Shown: positions 18,784-27,964, counted from the first letter of the stretch. The stretch is DNA of 64,000 nucleotides from Leuconostoc litchii (GCF_008107645.1 NZ_SDGY01000008.1:1-64000); one strand, 5' to 3'. The notes: generated by a model from the letters alone, not told the origin. Program-made: numbers and translations.

Positions 18784-19677
18784 ATGTTATTTAAAGATAA
18801 AACATATAAATATATCCCTGCCACAGTCCCAGAAAAGGTTAAAATATTTGCTGATGTTAGATACGCTGTTGGTGAGCGTAATAAGCTTGATATCTATGTG
18901 CCAGAAGGATATGAGAATTGCCCAATTATCATAGACATATATGGGGGCGGCATGATTCGCGGACAAAAATCTTCACATAAATTAAATCCAAGTTTACGTT
19001 TTTTGCATGATGGATTTGCAATAGTTAGCCCTGATTACTCTTTCAACACAGTAGGAAAAAGAACCTTTCCAGTCCAAATTGCTGAAATGCGGGCAGTGCT
19101 GAACTTTTTGATACAAAATTCAGATAAGTACGGTATTGATAGGGAAAATATTACATTAATTGGTGAGTCGAGTGGTGCACAAATAGCGTTGTTAACAGCT
19201 GCAACAATATCTGAGAGTCTTTTGTTAGGTAGGATTGCTGATTCCACTGAACATACGAGTTTTCCAAAAATTAATAGTGTAATTGGTATGTATGGGCCAT
19301 ACAAAGTTGATGAATTTTCTAAACAATTTGCCCAACTCAATATCACCCCCCAATTTAGCGAAACGGGAGAGGCACAATCTTTTGAAGGCATCATGTTAGG
19401 AACACGGCGCCCTGATAAATCATTAAGTAGAGTCTTGCAAGCCGACCCAGCAAATTACTTTTCAAAAAACATGCCACCGTTATTATTAATTGCGGGTACA
19501 AAAGATGATGTTGTACCATATTTACAAAGTGTTTCTTTGGCTGAGAAATATCAAAAAAAGGTTGGTAAAGTGGCTGAAATTATTTTAATTGAAAATGCAC
19601 ATCATGGACCAATAGATTTTGATACGTCTGAAATTTATGATAAAAAATTGAATTTTATTCAGAGATATACCAAGTAA
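18784..19677 (+). CDS. alpha/beta hydrolase, esterase/lipase type
   Basis: 297 aa from the ATG at 18784. An oxyanion-hole IYGGG lies at 52-56, the nucleophile elbow GESSG at 127-131 (Ser129), an Asp in AGTKDDVVP, and a His in ENAHHGP. This is the hormone-sensitive-lipase/carboxylesterase arrangement. There is no Shine-Dalgarno, and the -10 box ends 6 nt before the ATG, so the mRNA is probably leaderless. The substrate is unknown. Confidence 0.85.
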   Translation: MLFKDKTYKYIPATVPEKVKIFADVRYAVGERNKLDIYVPEGYENCPIIIDIYGGGMIRGQKSSHKLNPSLRFLHDGFAIVSPDYSFNTVGKRTFPVQIAEMRAVLNFLIQNSDKYGIDRENITLIGESSGAQIALLTAATISESLLLGRIADSTEHTSFPKINSVIGMYGPYKVDEFSKQFAQLNITPQFSETGEAQSFEGIMLGTRRPDKSLSRVLQADPANYFSKNMPPLLLIAGTKDDVVPYLQSVSLAEKYQKKVGKVAEIILIENAHHGPIDFDTSEIYDKKLNFIQRYTK

Positions 19678-19692
19678 ATGTTAACAATGTAA

Positions 19693-19736
19693 AAGCCCCC
19701 ATGAGTATTGAGAAGACTCATAAGGGCTTATTTTTA
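19693..19736. terminator. terminator between the hydrolase and pspC genes
   Basis: AAGCCCccATGAGT pairs with ACTCATaaGGGCTT and is followed by TATTTTTATTT on the plus strand. It also ends the convergent PspC operon. Confidence 0.8.
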
Positions 19737-19737
19737 T

Positions 19738-20001
19738 TTATGGCCGATCATTGTAGTCGTCTGGGGTAACATCTTTTCTAGAGCCATCAGAATAATAATG
19801 CATTTTTTGTGGTTCGTCAGGAATAAGTATCCAAGCAACGATATAAACAATAATCCCAGGAACAGCTGTCAGGGCAGAAACGACGACGAAAAGAATGCGA
19901 ACTAATGTTGCATCCCAATTGAAGTAATTTGAAATACCACCGAGAACACCAGCAATCACACGATTATCACGTGAACGAGTTAACTTCTTATGTTTTATCA
20001 T
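19738..20001 (-). CDS. PspC-domain membrane protein
   Basis: 87 aa. The basic start KKLTRSRDNRVIAGVLGGISNYF and the LVRILFVV segment are the PspC signature, followed by one membrane helix and a short tail. PspC proteins take part in envelope-stress sensing. It is the last gene of a PadR, DUF4097, PspC operon. GGAGG precedes the start. Confidence 0.88.
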   Translation of the reverse strand: MIKHKKLTRSRDNRVIAGVLGGISNYFNWDATLVRILFVVVSALTAVPGIIVYIVAWILIPDEPQKMHYYSDGSRKDVTPDDYNDRP

Positions 20002-20052
20002 TTTAATTCCTCCATTTATAATTATGGCGCTTTTTTACTATACGATTTTATT

Positions 20053-21399
20053 TTAATATATTTTGACAGAACCTGCCATGGCTTGACCATCAATCGTAAA
20101 GATAGGGTTATCGCCAATAAAACCACTCTTATAGCCATCAAAATTTTTGGTAAAGTGCACATTTTCATGGGCTAAGCTGACCTTGCTAGCTTGAGCAGCA
20201 AATGCAAAGTTGAAGTCTTGGTTATCAGGAGCTGTTAAACGAATATCTCCAGAGTTAGATGTCAGTTTTAAATCATTTGTAAGTTTATTAATTCGTAATC
20301 GGATTGTACCAGAATTGATATTAAAATTGCCACTGCCAGTGAAATCATCAATACGTACTGATCCTAAATCAACTTGAGTTCCAACATGCTCGATAATAGC
20401 ATGTTCAATGTTGATTGCGCCAAGTTTGACATGTATGTTGGCCTGATTAATGTTAACATGTGTTGCTTTGATAGTACCAGATGAAATATTCCAGTTCGCC
20501 GTATTCGCCTGAACAGTTTGCCCATCTAACGTACCGGCGCTGAGTTGGATGTTGAAAGTATCGGCTACTAAGTTTTTAACATACAAATTTCCAGATTGAT
20601 TAGTTACTTCAATCTTTCCGGTAGAAAATGTTTGTGGCAAACCAATATAGATTTTAGCCCGAACATGGAATAGCATTGGATAATCACCTTGCTTAATAAT
20701 AATTTTATCATTATTCTCTTCTACATTACTAAAATAACGTGGATTATCACGGCTAAAAAATTCATCGATGGTTATTAAATCAGTTTTGTCGTTCGAATAG
20801 AAGTTAATTGAGGCTTCTTTATAGTTAATACTAAAGGTTTTAGAACTAATCGGTATAGTGAACCGATGATGAGCTTTGGCCCAATGTGGCGTGTTAAAAT
20901 GTTGATTTTCGTTATTAGTATAATTGTCTTCATCAGTTTCTGAATTGAGATCATTGTTAAATTGATAATACTGACCACCAACACGTGCACCATCACGATC
21001 AACATGCAACCAATTACCAAACTGAACTTTTTTGTTTTGACTGTCCAGGACGATATCATCTCCTAGAGAAACACCTTTTTTATTAATGTGTAGGTTACCA
21101 ATATGCACACCTTGATTCGAAATATCGACGTAAGGCCGCTTAGTTGTCGTATCCTCTTGTTTACGATTACTGCTTTCAGATTGACTGAGTTCTTTTAAAA
21201 TACTTTCAATGTCGCCTAATTGATCAAATGCGTCATCTAGTGCTTCATCATGCGACTGATCTGTTTTGGAAAAGTCCTGATAAGCTTCTAGTAAATCAGC
21301 GACAAGTTCTTCTTTAAGTTCTGTTAGTTGGGTATTAGGTGTATATTTAGAAAAAATAATATCCAAACGAGTTCTAATTTCCATTTCAACACTAGTCAT
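20053..21399 (-). CDS. DUF4097 beta-helix protein with N-terminal HAAS-like domain
   Basis: 448 aa. Residues 1-75 are helical and acidic (ELKEELVADLLEAYQDF), resembling the HAAS/DUF1700 domain. The rest is a run of short beta repeats (SGTLDGQTV, SGTIKATHV, LGAINIEHA, SGDIRL) typical of DUF4097 adhesin-like beta-helices. There is no membrane segment in this copy. Its start overlaps the PadR stop by 8 nt. A second DUF4097 gene with separate HAAS and PadR genes lies near 41-42.9 kb. Confidence 0.8.
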   Translation of the reverse strand: MTSVEMEIRTRLDIIFSKYTPNTQLTELKEELVADLLEAYQDFSKTDQSHDEALDDAFDQLGDIESILKELSQSESSNRKQEDTTTKRPYVDISNQGVHIGNLHINKKGVSLGDDIVLDSQNKKVQFGNWLHVDRDGARVGGQYYQFNNDLNSETDEDNYTNNENQHFNTPHWAKAHHRFTIPISSKTFSINYKEASINFYSNDKTDLITIDEFFSRDNPRYFSNVEENNDKIIIKQGDYPMLFHVRAKIYIGLPQTFSTGKIEVTNQSGNLYVKNLVADTFNIQLSAGTLDGQTVQANTANWNISSGTIKATHVNINQANIHVKLGAINIEHAIIEHVGTQVDLGSVRIDDFTGSGNFNINSGTIRLRINKLTNDLKLTSNSGDIRLTAPDNQDFNFAFAAQASKVSLAHENVHFTKNFDGYKSGFIGDNPIFTIDGQAMAGSVKIY

Positions 21400-21736
21400 A
21401 ATCGTCTATCCTCCCGCTAATTAAGCGACTAATAATACGCTTAGCAAATGTCCATTCATTGCGTGCCATTTCAACATGTTGTTGGCCTTGCTTTGTTAAT
21501 GTGTAGTATTTTCGTCTACCACCTTGTGATTCATCACCCCAATAGCTACTGATGTCACCAGACTTTTCAAGGCGTCTAAATGCCGTATACAGAGTTGCTT
21601 CGTTTAACTCGTACTGTTGTGTGGATAGACGTCGAATCGATTTTGATACTTGATATCCATAAGAATCACCTTGGCTAAGGATATTTAATATAATTGTGTC
21701 AGTGTGTCCTCGAATCAGATCTTTTGATATATCCAT
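21392..21736 (-). CDS. PadR-family transcriptional regulator
   Basis: 114 aa from the ATG at 21736 (AGAGG 8 nt upstream). It has the PadR winged-helix features DTIILNILSQGDSYGYQV, LNEATLYTAFRRLEKSGDI and GGRRKYYTLTKQGQ. It is the first gene of the operon. A long inverted repeat at its promoter is the likely autoregulatory operator. Confidence 0.88.
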   Translation of the reverse strand: MDISKDLIRGHTDTIILNILSQGDSYGYQVSKSIRRLSTQQYELNEATLYTAFRRLEKSGDISSYWGDESQGGRRKYYTLTKQGQQHVEMARNEWTFAKRIISRLISGRIDDYD

Positions 21737-21764
21737 GGTCAAATACCTCTTACTAGTACATCAT

Positions 21765-21801
21765 ATATCATATTACTATGCTTGTCAAAGTAATATGATA
21801 T
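21765..21801 (-). promoter_or_regulatory. promoter with a 13-bp inverted repeat, likely PadR operator
   Basis: ATATCATATTACT (21765-21777) and AGTAATATGATAT (21789-21801) are exact inverted copies 11 nt apart. Between and within them lies a minus-strand promoter, TTGACA, 17 nt, TATGAT. Bound PadR would block both promoter boxes. Confidence 0.7.
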
Positions 21802-21805
21802 TATG

Positions 21806-21823
21806 ATGTTTCACGTGAAACAT
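21806..21823. other. parS: parS site
   Basis: ATGTTTCACGTGAAACAT is a perfect 18-bp palindrome containing TGTTTCACGTGAAACA (21807-21822), an exact match to the bacterial ParB-binding consensus. It sits between the PadR operon promoter and the tyrS leader. Confidence 0.85.
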
Positions 21824-21865
21824 TATATATAAAATTAAAAATTCCTTTTTTATCTAAAACTCTGG

Positions 21866-22088
21866 TATAATAAAAGCATTCATTACACTGATAAATATAA
21901 TACCATGCGTGCCAAAGAGAGTTAGCGGTTGCTGTGAGCTAATCCGTGGGTATTATTGTGTTACACAGTGTGCAAAGCAATGACGTGTGCCGCGATAAGG
22001 CATATTAAGTGGTAGGTCCGATGACTTACAATTTAGGTGGTACCACGGTGAAAATCGTCCTAGTCTGTTTAGATTAGGACGATTTTTG
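21866..22088 (+). promoter_or_regulatory. tyrosine T-box leader of tyrS
   Basis: An extended -10 (TGGTATAAT, 21863-21871) starts the leader. Stem I pairs ACACTG with CAGTGT and ATAATACC with GGTATTAT, and contains AGAGAG. The specifier codon is TAC (21962-21964), followed by A. The T-box AGGTGGTACCACGG is at 22035-22048. The terminator AAATCGTCCTA/TAGGACGATTT with T-run ends at 22088. Uncharged tRNA-Tyr would permit readthrough into tyrS. Confidence 0.95.
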
Positions 22089-22109
22089 CTGTAATTAAAG
22101 GAGATAACA

Positions 22110-23357
22110 ATGAATTTTATTGAAGATTTAAAGTGGCGCGGAGCACTAAACCAAGTCACTGATGAAACGGGATTGATTGATGCAATGCAATCAGGTGAAA
22201 TTGGTGCTTATGTGGGGACAGACCCAACAGCTGATTCATTACATTTGGGACATTTAATTCCATTTATGGTGTTGAAGCGTTTCCAAAATGCTGGTGGTAA
22301 AGCAATTATTATCATCGGTGGTGCAACAGGTGCAATTGGGGATCCTCGGCCAACAACTGAACGCCAATTATTGTCACCAGAACAATTACGCGAAAATGAA
22401 AAAGGCATTACAGAACAAGTTACCAAGTTGTTTGGAGATGATCATACTGTTATCGTAAACAATAATGATTGGTTGGGTCAATTAACATTGACAGACTTTC
22501 TACGTGATTATGGTAAGTTATTTTCTATCAATGTTATGCTGAAGAAAGATGTCGTTGCTTCACGTTTGGAGACGGGTATTTCATTTACAGAATTCACCTA
22601 CCAAATCTTGCAAGGGATTGATTTCCATGAATTATGGCGTCGCCACAATGTGCAATTGGAAATTGGTGGATCCGACCAGTGGGGGAATATTACGTCTGGT
22701 ATTGATTTAATTCACTCGATTGAAGGAAATGAAGCGAAGGCATTTGGCTTAACGATTCCTTTGATGACAGATTCATCTGGTAAGAAATTTGGTAAATCAG
22801 AAGGAAATGCAATCTGGTTAAATCCGGAAAAAACTTCTCCTTATACTTTCTACCAGTTCTGGTTCAATCAGAGTGATGAAGATGTTGTGAAATATTTAAA
22901 GTACTTTACGTTCTTAGGAGTCGATGAAATTAATGCTCTTGAGCAGGAGTCAAAAAATAATCCTGGAGGTCGAGTAGCTCAAAGGCGTTTGGCGCAAGAG
23001 GTGACTAAATTTGTTCATGGAGAACAAGCTGTTTCAGATGCAGAAAAACTATCTGCTGCACTATTTACCGGTGATGTTGCAAACTTATCAGCGACAGACA
23101 TTGCAGATGCGTTTGGTGGCGTACCAAGTTTTGATATTACAGCAGATAAAAAGAATATTGTTGATTTCTTAGTTGACGGGGAAGTAGAAAAGTCAAAACG
23201 TCAAGCTCGTGAAGATGTTACAAATGGTGCGATAACAATTAGTGGTGAAAAAGTAACAGACGTTAACTTTGAAATTGACCCAACAAAACATTATGAGGGC
23301 AAGTTTGTATTGGTTCGTCGTGGTAAAAAGAAATACTTCTTGGGTACAGTGAAATAA
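22110..23357 (+). CDS. tyrS: tyrosyl-tRNA synthetase
   Basis: 415 aa. The class I HIGH motif is HLGH (45-48) and KMSKS is represented by KKFGKSEG. GSDQWGNI and the C-terminal S4 RNA-binding domain (EVEKSKRQAREDVTNGAITISGEKV) complete the TyrRS layout. AAAGGAG lies upstream. It is governed by the tyrosine T-box immediately before it. Confidence 0.97.
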   Translation: MNFIEDLKWRGALNQVTDETGLIDAMQSGEIGAYVGTDPTADSLHLGHLIPFMVLKRFQNAGGKAIIIIGGATGAIGDPRPTTERQLLSPEQLRENEKGITEQVTKLFGDDHTVIVNNNDWLGQLTLTDFLRDYGKLFSINVMLKKDVVASRLETGISFTEFTYQILQGIDFHELWRRHNVQLEIGGSDQWGNITSGIDLIHSIEGNEAKAFGLTIPLMTDSSGKKFGKSEGNAIWLNPEKTSPYTFYQFWFNQSDEDVVKYLKYFTFLGVDEINALEQESKNNPGGRVAQRRLAQEVTKFVHGEQAVSDAEKLSAALFTGDVANLSATDIADAFGGVPSFDITADKKNIVDFLVDGEVEKSKRQAREDVTNGAITISGEKVTDVNFEIDPTKHYEGKFVLVRRGKKKYFLGTVK

Positions 23358-23389
23358 ACTATTATTAATGCACATATTTGGAGGGTATC

Positions 23390-24379
23390 ATGAAAATTTT
23401 AATGTATAATACGGTTGCAGATGAGTTACCATATGTTGAAAAATGGGCTGAAAAAACTGGCCACGAAGTAGTGACAATAAATCAACCCCTTGATGAAAGA
23501 ACGGTTGAACGTGCGAATGGATTCGATGCCATTAGTACTCAACAAACAACAGCCATTGATGCACCAATCTATCAAAATCTTGCCCATTTTAATATTAAGC
23601 AAATTGCGCTTCGACAAGTTGGATATGATGTGTTTGATTTGCCGAATGCCTTTGCAAATCATATTCGCCTATCGAATGTTGCGGCATATTCACCTCGAGC
23701 AATTGCTGAATACACGTTAACGCAGCTTTTTAATCTCATTCGACACAATAAAAAATTTGATCGGGCTATGGCTCAAGGTGATTATACGTGGGCTGCTGGC
23801 GGGCAAGCTCGAGAAATTCATCATTTAACTGTTGCTATCATCGGTGTTGGTCGTATTGGAACAGCTTTTGCACAAATGCTGCATGCGTTAGGTGCAAAAG
23901 TATTAGGCGTTGATCCTGTCTACCGCGCTCAGAACGAACCTTTTGTAACTTACACAACATTAGATGATGCTTTGGCTCAGGCAGATGTTATTAGTTTCCA
24001 TACGCCACTAAATGATGAGACACGGCATATGGCTGATAAAGATTTCTTTGCTCAGATTCAACCGGGAACAATCATGTTGAATTTTGCTCGTGGTGAAATC
24101 GTGGATATGGTTGAGCTTGAAAAAGCGCTTGATTCAAAATTATTGGCTGGTGCTGCATTTGATGTTACGCCAAATGAAAATGATTTTATGAATCAAAAAC
24201 AGTTGGTTTCAGATTTGCCAGTAGATGTACAACGTTTATTAGCTTATGATAATTTTTTGTTGTCGCCACATATTGCTTTTTATACAGATACAGCTATCAA
24301 AAATATGGTTGAGATGGCATTAAATGATGCTGTAACAATGGTTAATGGTGGCTTTACTGAAAACGAAATTTTACGATAA
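23390..24379 (+). CDS. D-2-hydroxyacid dehydrogenase (D-lactate dehydrogenase family)
   Basis: 329 aa from the ATG at 23390 (GGAGGG upstream). The NAD loop GVGRIG is followed by the catalytic Arg in NFARGEIVD, a Glu in TPNEND and the His in SPHIAFYT. It reduces a 2-oxo acid to the D-hydroxy acid with NADH. The N terminus (MKILMYNTVADELPYV) differs from the D-LDH sequence I recall for Leuconostoc, so this may be a paralogue with another 2-oxo acid as substrate. Confidence 0.88.
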   Translation: MKILMYNTVADELPYVEKWAEKTGHEVVTINQPLDERTVERANGFDAISTQQTTAIDAPIYQNLAHFNIKQIALRQVGYDVFDLPNAFANHIRLSNVAAYSPRAIAEYTLTQLFNLIRHNKKFDRAMAQGDYTWAAGGQAREIHHLTVAIIGVGRIGTAFAQMLHALGAKVLGVDPVYRAQNEPFVTYTTLDDALAQADVISFHTPLNDETRHMADKDFFAQIQPGTIMLNFARGEIVDMVELEKALDSKLLAGAAFDVTPNENDFMNQKQLVSDLPVDVQRLLAYDNFLLSPHIAFYTDTAIKNMVEMALNDAVTMVNGGFTENEILR

Positions 24380-24427
24380 ATCTTAAATTATCAAAATGTC
24401 AGTAATAAACTGATGTTTGTTTTATAT

Positions 24428-24461
24428 AAAAAGACGATGATATTGAATTCATCGTCTTTTT
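24428..24461. terminator. bidirectional terminator
   Basis: AAAAAGACGATGA pairs with TCATCGTCTTTTT between the convergent dehydrogenase and BASS transporter genes. Confidence 0.9.
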
Positions 24462-24470
24462 AAAATACTA

Positions 24471-25433
24471 TTAATAGGATACTTTCTCTGTGTGGTTTTT
24501 CCATAGAGAAGCTAATACTGAACCAGAAATATTGTGCCATACAGAAAACATTACTGCTGCAATAGCTGAAGCTGGTTCGAAGAATGAAATGGCTAGTGTA
24601 GAAGCGAGTGCTGAATCTTGCATACCAACTTCGAAAGTGATTGCTTTTCGTTGTGGCGTTTTCATGTTCATAATTTTTGAGAATCCATAACCTAATAAAT
24701 AACCCAATAAATTGTGTAACATAATAACAGGAACTAAAATTAAGGTAGATACCGCTAAAATCGTTTTAGAGTTGGCTGACAAAACGGCTAGAATAATTAC
24801 TAATATAGCTACTTGAGATATTAAAGGCATGATTTCAATAATTTTTTGAACATGCTCCTTAAAAATTATATGAACAATGACACCTAGTACAATTGGAATG
24901 ACAACGATTTGAAAGGCAGAAAAGAACATCGAAGTAAATGGTACTTGAACCCATTTTCCTGCTAATAATTTGAGAAGAGTGGGAATCATGATTGGTGCTA
25001 ACAATGTTGAAAGTAGGCCAATCGAAACATCTAAGGCAACATCTCCTCCAGATAAAAAAGACATAACGTTAGACGATGTGCCGGATGGCGCTGAACCCAC
25101 TAGAATAACGCCAACTGCTGTGGCACCTGTTAAACCGAAAAGATGAACTAGCAGAAAAGCGATTAATGGCATAATCACATAGTGTGCAATAGTGCCTAAA
25201 ATAATTTGTAATGGGTTACGAGCGACTCTCTTGAAATCATATGGTGTGAGGGTAATGCCCATTCCAAATAATACAATCATTAATAAAATTGATACAGCTG
25301 AAAGGTTACCTATTTTTGTTGTTGCTAGTGTAGATCCAGGTCCTGGAATAAAGATTGCCAGAATGGCTATCAAAATAACAAAAAGAGTAAAAAATTTAGT
25401 TAGGAATTTCGAAAGTGATTTCATTGTTTTCAT
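24471..25433 (-). CDS. BASS-family (bile acid:sodium symporter-like) transporter
   Basis: 320 aa from the ATG at 25433 (GGGAGAG upstream). About nine or ten membrane segments. The BASS signature GSAPSGTSSNVMSFLSGGDVAL and the later FEVGMQDSALA are present. Bacterial and plant relatives move ketopantoate, pyruvate or other 2-oxo acids. As last gene of an operon with ilvD, transport of a 2-oxo acid of the valine/isoleucine/pantothenate branch is a sensible guess. Confidence 0.83.
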   Translation of the reverse strand: MKTMKSLSKFLTKFFTLFVILIAILAIFIPGPGSTLATTKIGNLSAVSILLMIVLFGMGITLTPYDFKRVARNPLQIILGTIAHYVIMPLIAFLLVHLFGLTGATAVGVILVGSAPSGTSSNVMSFLSGGDVALDVSIGLLSTLLAPIMIPTLLKLLAGKWVQVPFTSMFFSAFQIVVIPIVLGVIVHIIFKEHVQKIIEIMPLISQVAILVIILAVLSANSKTILAVSTLILVPVIMLHNLLGYLLGYGFSKIMNMKTPQRKAITFEVGMQDSALASTLAISFFEPASAIAAVMFSVWHNISGSVLASLWKNHTEKVSY

Positions 25434-25470
25434 ATTACTCTCCCAGTAATTTAGACTAAAATTGGTGTTT

Positions 25471-25791
25471 TTAACTATGGACACCTAAAACCATCTTTGC
25501 ATAACGACTCATTCTATCAGTTGTCCATGCTGGTTCCCAAACCAAGTCGATTTGAACATTATTTACAGCATCAAGTGCCATTAAGGCTCGTGTAATCATT
25601 GTGTCCAATACAGCAGTCAATGGGCACCCCATAGTTGTTAAAGTGAGTTTGACGGTGACGTTGTTATTGCTGTCCATAGCTAATCCATAAACTAATCCTA
25701 AGCTGACAATATCGCAACGTAGTTCGGGGTCAATTACTTGTGACAGGGCTTCCAACATTTGATCTTGCAATGCTTGTGTTTTGTTTTCCAT
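25471..25791 (-). CDS. SufT-like (DUF59/MIP18) Fe-S assembly factor, copy next to ilvD
   Basis: 106 aa. VIDPELRCDIVSLGLVYGL, LTTMGCPLT and LVWEPAWTTDRMSRYAKMVLG are the hallmarks of the DUF59 family, which helps mature Fe-S proteins. It is closely similar to the protein at 33877-34182 at the end of the suf operon. It lies directly downstream of ilvD, an Fe-S enzyme, suggesting a dedicated maturation factor (inference). Confidence 0.85.
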   Translation of the reverse strand: MENKTQALQDQMLEALSQVIDPELRCDIVSLGLVYGLAMDSNNNVTVKLTLTTMGCPLTAVLDTMITRALMALDAVNNVQIDLVWEPAWTTDRMSRYAKMVLGVHS

Positions 25792-25826
25792 GTGTCAGTC
25801 CTTTATTATGGGTAAAAGATAAACGT

Positions 25827-27569
25827 TTAGTTTGGAAAAAGTTCATCTGCTCCCTTTAGTACAGCTCCTGTATTTGCAGAAGTTACTAGGGCTTGATAAC
25901 GGGCCATCCATCCCTTTCTGATTTTAGGAACAAAGGGTTTTAATTGTTGATGACGCTGGTCAAGCTCATCAGCATCTACATGCAAATGCATTGTACGGTT
26001 GGTCAGATCAATTGTAATTTGATCACCATCTGCAACAAGAGCTATTGGTCCATCATCAGCCGCTTCAGGACTAACGTGTCCGACAGAAATACCACGTGAT
26101 GCTCCTGAAAAACGACCGTCTGTCACTAATGCAACTTCTTTCCCAAGCCCCATTCCTGTAATTGCAGAAGTTGGTCCAAGCATTTCAGGCATACCTGGTC
26201 CACCCTTGGGACCTTCATATCGGATAATAACTACGTGTCCAGCGTGGATTTTACCTGCATCAATAGCATCAACAGCATCTTGTTCAGAATTGAAAACAAT
26301 AGCTTCGCCAGTGAATGTTTTAATGCTTGGATCAACACCACCAGCTTTAATGACTGATCCTTTTGGTGCTAAATTGCCGTATAAAATTGATAAGCCACCC
26401 TGCTTTGAGTAGGGGTTAACATCAAACTTACGAATAATCTCATCGTTAAGAATTTCATGATCAGCAACATTTTCGCGCAAAGTCTTTCCTGTAACTGTCA
26501 TACGGTCAGGATGTAAGATGCCACCCATACGAATTAGTTCATTAATAATTGCCGGTACACCACCTGCTTTATGAACATCTTCCATAGCCCATTTTGATGA
26601 AGGAGCAATTTTAGATAGGTAAGGAACTTTTTTAGCGATTTCATTGATATCCGCTTGGTTGTAATCAATTCCAGCTTCATGAGCGATTGACAAAACGTGT
26701 AGTACGGTATTGGTTGAGCCACCCATAGCCATATCAAGTGCCATGGCATCATCAAGTGCTTCTTTTGTAATTAAATCACGTGGCTTAACATTCTCTTTAA
26801 CCATACGCATTAACTGTTTAGCACCATCACGAATCAGATCACGTCGTTCATCAGAAACTGCTAAAGCCGTACCATTGAAAGGTAGTGCAATACCCATAAT
26901 TTCCATTAAAGTATTCATTGAATTAGCTGTGAACATACCCGCACAAGAACCACAAGTTGGGCAGGCATTTTGTTCCATTTCTAGAAACTCATCTTCTGTC
27001 ATCAAACCAGATTTGAATGCACCAACAGCTTCAAACATTGAAGACAACGTGGTTGCTTTTCCTTGAGGATCTAGTCCAGCTTTCATTGGCCCGCCAGAAA
27101 CAAAGACAGATGGTACATTACAACGTAAAGAAGCCATAATCATACCGGGTGTAATTTTGTCACAGTTTGGTAAGAAAAATACACCGTCAAACCAATGTGC
27201 GGTAATCACTGTTTCAGCTGAATCAGCAATCAATTCACGAGATGGCAAGGAATAACGCATACCCAAATGGCCCATAGCAATACCATCATCCACACCAATC
27301 GTATTGAATTCAAATGGAATACCACCAGCATCACGAATAGCTTGTTTTGCAACATCAGCTAATTCACGTAAGTGAACGTGACCTGGGATAATTTCTACAT
27401 ATGAGTTACAGATAGCGATGAATGGTTTTTTCATATCTTCTGGGTTGCTAACTTGGCCGGTCGCATATAATAGTGAGCGAGCGGGAGCTTGATGAATACC
27501 CATTTTAATATGATCAGATCGTTTTTTTAAATCGTCACTATTTACATTAAATGAAAAAGTGTCTGCCAT
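25827..27569 (-). CDS. ilvD: dihydroxy-acid dehydratase
   Basis: 580 aa, close to full family length. It has [31 protein letters not shown], the MALPLGGST-like [14 protein letters not shown], and [16 protein letters not shown] near the end. It converts dihydroxy-isovalerate or -methylvalerate to the 2-oxo acids that precede valine, leucine, isoleucine and pantothenate, and needs an Fe-S cluster bound by the cysteines seen. It leads the operon with the SufT-like and BASS genes. No ilvBNC genes are in this window. Confidence 0.96.
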   Translation of the reverse strand: MADTFSFNVNSDDLKKRSDHIKMGIHQAPARSLLYATGQVSNPEDMKKPFIAICNSYVEIIPGHVHLRELADVAKQAIRDAGGIPFEFNTIGVDDGIAMGHLGMRYSLPSRELIADSAETVITAHWFDGVFFLPNCDKITPGMIMASLRCNVPSVFVSGGPMKAGLDPQGKATTLSSMFEAVGAFKSGLMTEDEFLEMEQNACPTCGSCAGMFTANSMNTLMEIMGIALPFNGTALAVSDERRDLIRDGAKQLMRMVKENVKPRDLITKEALDDAMALDMAMGGSTNTVLHVLSIAHEAGIDYNQADINEIAKKVPYLSKIAPSSKWAMEDVHKAGGVPAIINELIRMGGILHPDRMTVTGKTLRENVADHEILNDEIIRKFDVNPYSKQGGLSILYGNLAPKGSVIKAGGVDPSIKTFTGEAIVFNSEQDAVDAIDAGKIHAGHVVIIRYEGPKGGPGMPEMLGPTSAITGMGLGKEVALVTDGRFSGASRGISVGHVSPEAADDGPIALVADGDQITIDLTNRTMHLHVDADELDQRHQQLKPFVPKIRKGWMARYQALVTSANTGAVLKGADELFPN

Positions 27570-27616
27570 GAAATAAATCTCCGTATTTTATAATTTAATA
27601 TGCTTTTACTAATTTG

Positions 27617-27644
27617 AGTATAGGGGTCTAAGTCCAATTGTCAA
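27617..27644 (-). promoter_or_regulatory. ilvD promoter
   Basis: On the minus strand, TTGACA (27644-27639), 16 nt, TATACT (27622-27617). It gives a short 5' untranslated region of about 40 nt with no room for a leader peptide, unlike the suf and leu operons. Confidence 0.65.
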
Positions 27645-27702
27645 TCAACTATTCCAAATTTATATCGGTAATGCTGATAATTGAGATTTTTTCTATTTGC
27701 AT

Positions 27703-27731
27703 TTGACATTAACAAATGATAGGAATATAAT
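27703..27731 (+). promoter_or_regulatory. promoter of the rgg-suf leader transcript
   Basis: Perfect consensus: TTGACA (27703-27708), 17 nt, TATAAT (27726-27731). Such strength fits control by downstream attenuation. Confidence 0.85.
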
Positions 27732-27775
27732 CATTTTTAATATATTTGTTAAATTTTGGATTAAAGATTAAAAAT

Positions 27776-27835
27776 ATGAATAAAAAAATAACAAAAATGA
27801 ATAACGTCCTCATTATCCTTCTTGTCATTATGTGA
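27776..27835 (+). CDS. branched-chain leader peptide of the rgg-suf operon
   Basis: A 19-codon ORF, MNKKITKMNNVLIILLVIM. Residues 11-18 (VLIILLVI) are an unbroken run of Val, Leu and Ile codons, as in ilv-type attenuators. It begins about 40 nt after the predicted transcription start and its stop abuts the first arm of the attenuator. It resembles the leader at 43072 in its MxKK start, the MN(N/D) at 8-10 and the Leu-rich end. Confidence 0.75.
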   Translation: MNKKITKMNNVLIILLVIM

Positions 27836-27945
27836 TTAGTAGGCTATTTTGAGTTAATCGTCTACTAATTGTGTCAGGAATTTAGTAGACGGTTGGGATT
27901 TTTTGTTTAGGCACCTAACTTTTTTCACAGTTAGGTGCCTTTTTT
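27835..27945 (+). terminator. transcription attenuator between the leader and rgg-suf
   Basis: Segment 1 ATTAGTAG (27835-27842) can pair with segment 2 CTACTAAT (27862-27869). Segment 2 instead can join the hairpin with TTTAGTAGACGGTT (27881-27894), followed by GGGATTTTTT. A second terminator AGGCACCTAAC/GTTAGGTGCCT with T-run ends at 27945. GTTGGG (27892-27897) is complementary to CCTAAC in that terminator, a possible antiterminator. The pairings are mutually exclusive, as leader-peptide attenuation needs. Confidence 0.75.
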
Positions 27946-27964
27946 CGTAGAATTGGGGGAGTTG

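Noticed and set aside
19966-19981. CACGTGAA motif as a further parS
   Set aside because: Only the inner half matches the consensus; the outer arms are not symmetric, and it lies in the pspC coding sequence.
27570-27700. Leader peptide for ilvD on the minus strand
   Set aside because: The promoter at 27617-27644 leaves only about 40 nt before the ATG, with no short ORF rich in Ile, Leu or Val.
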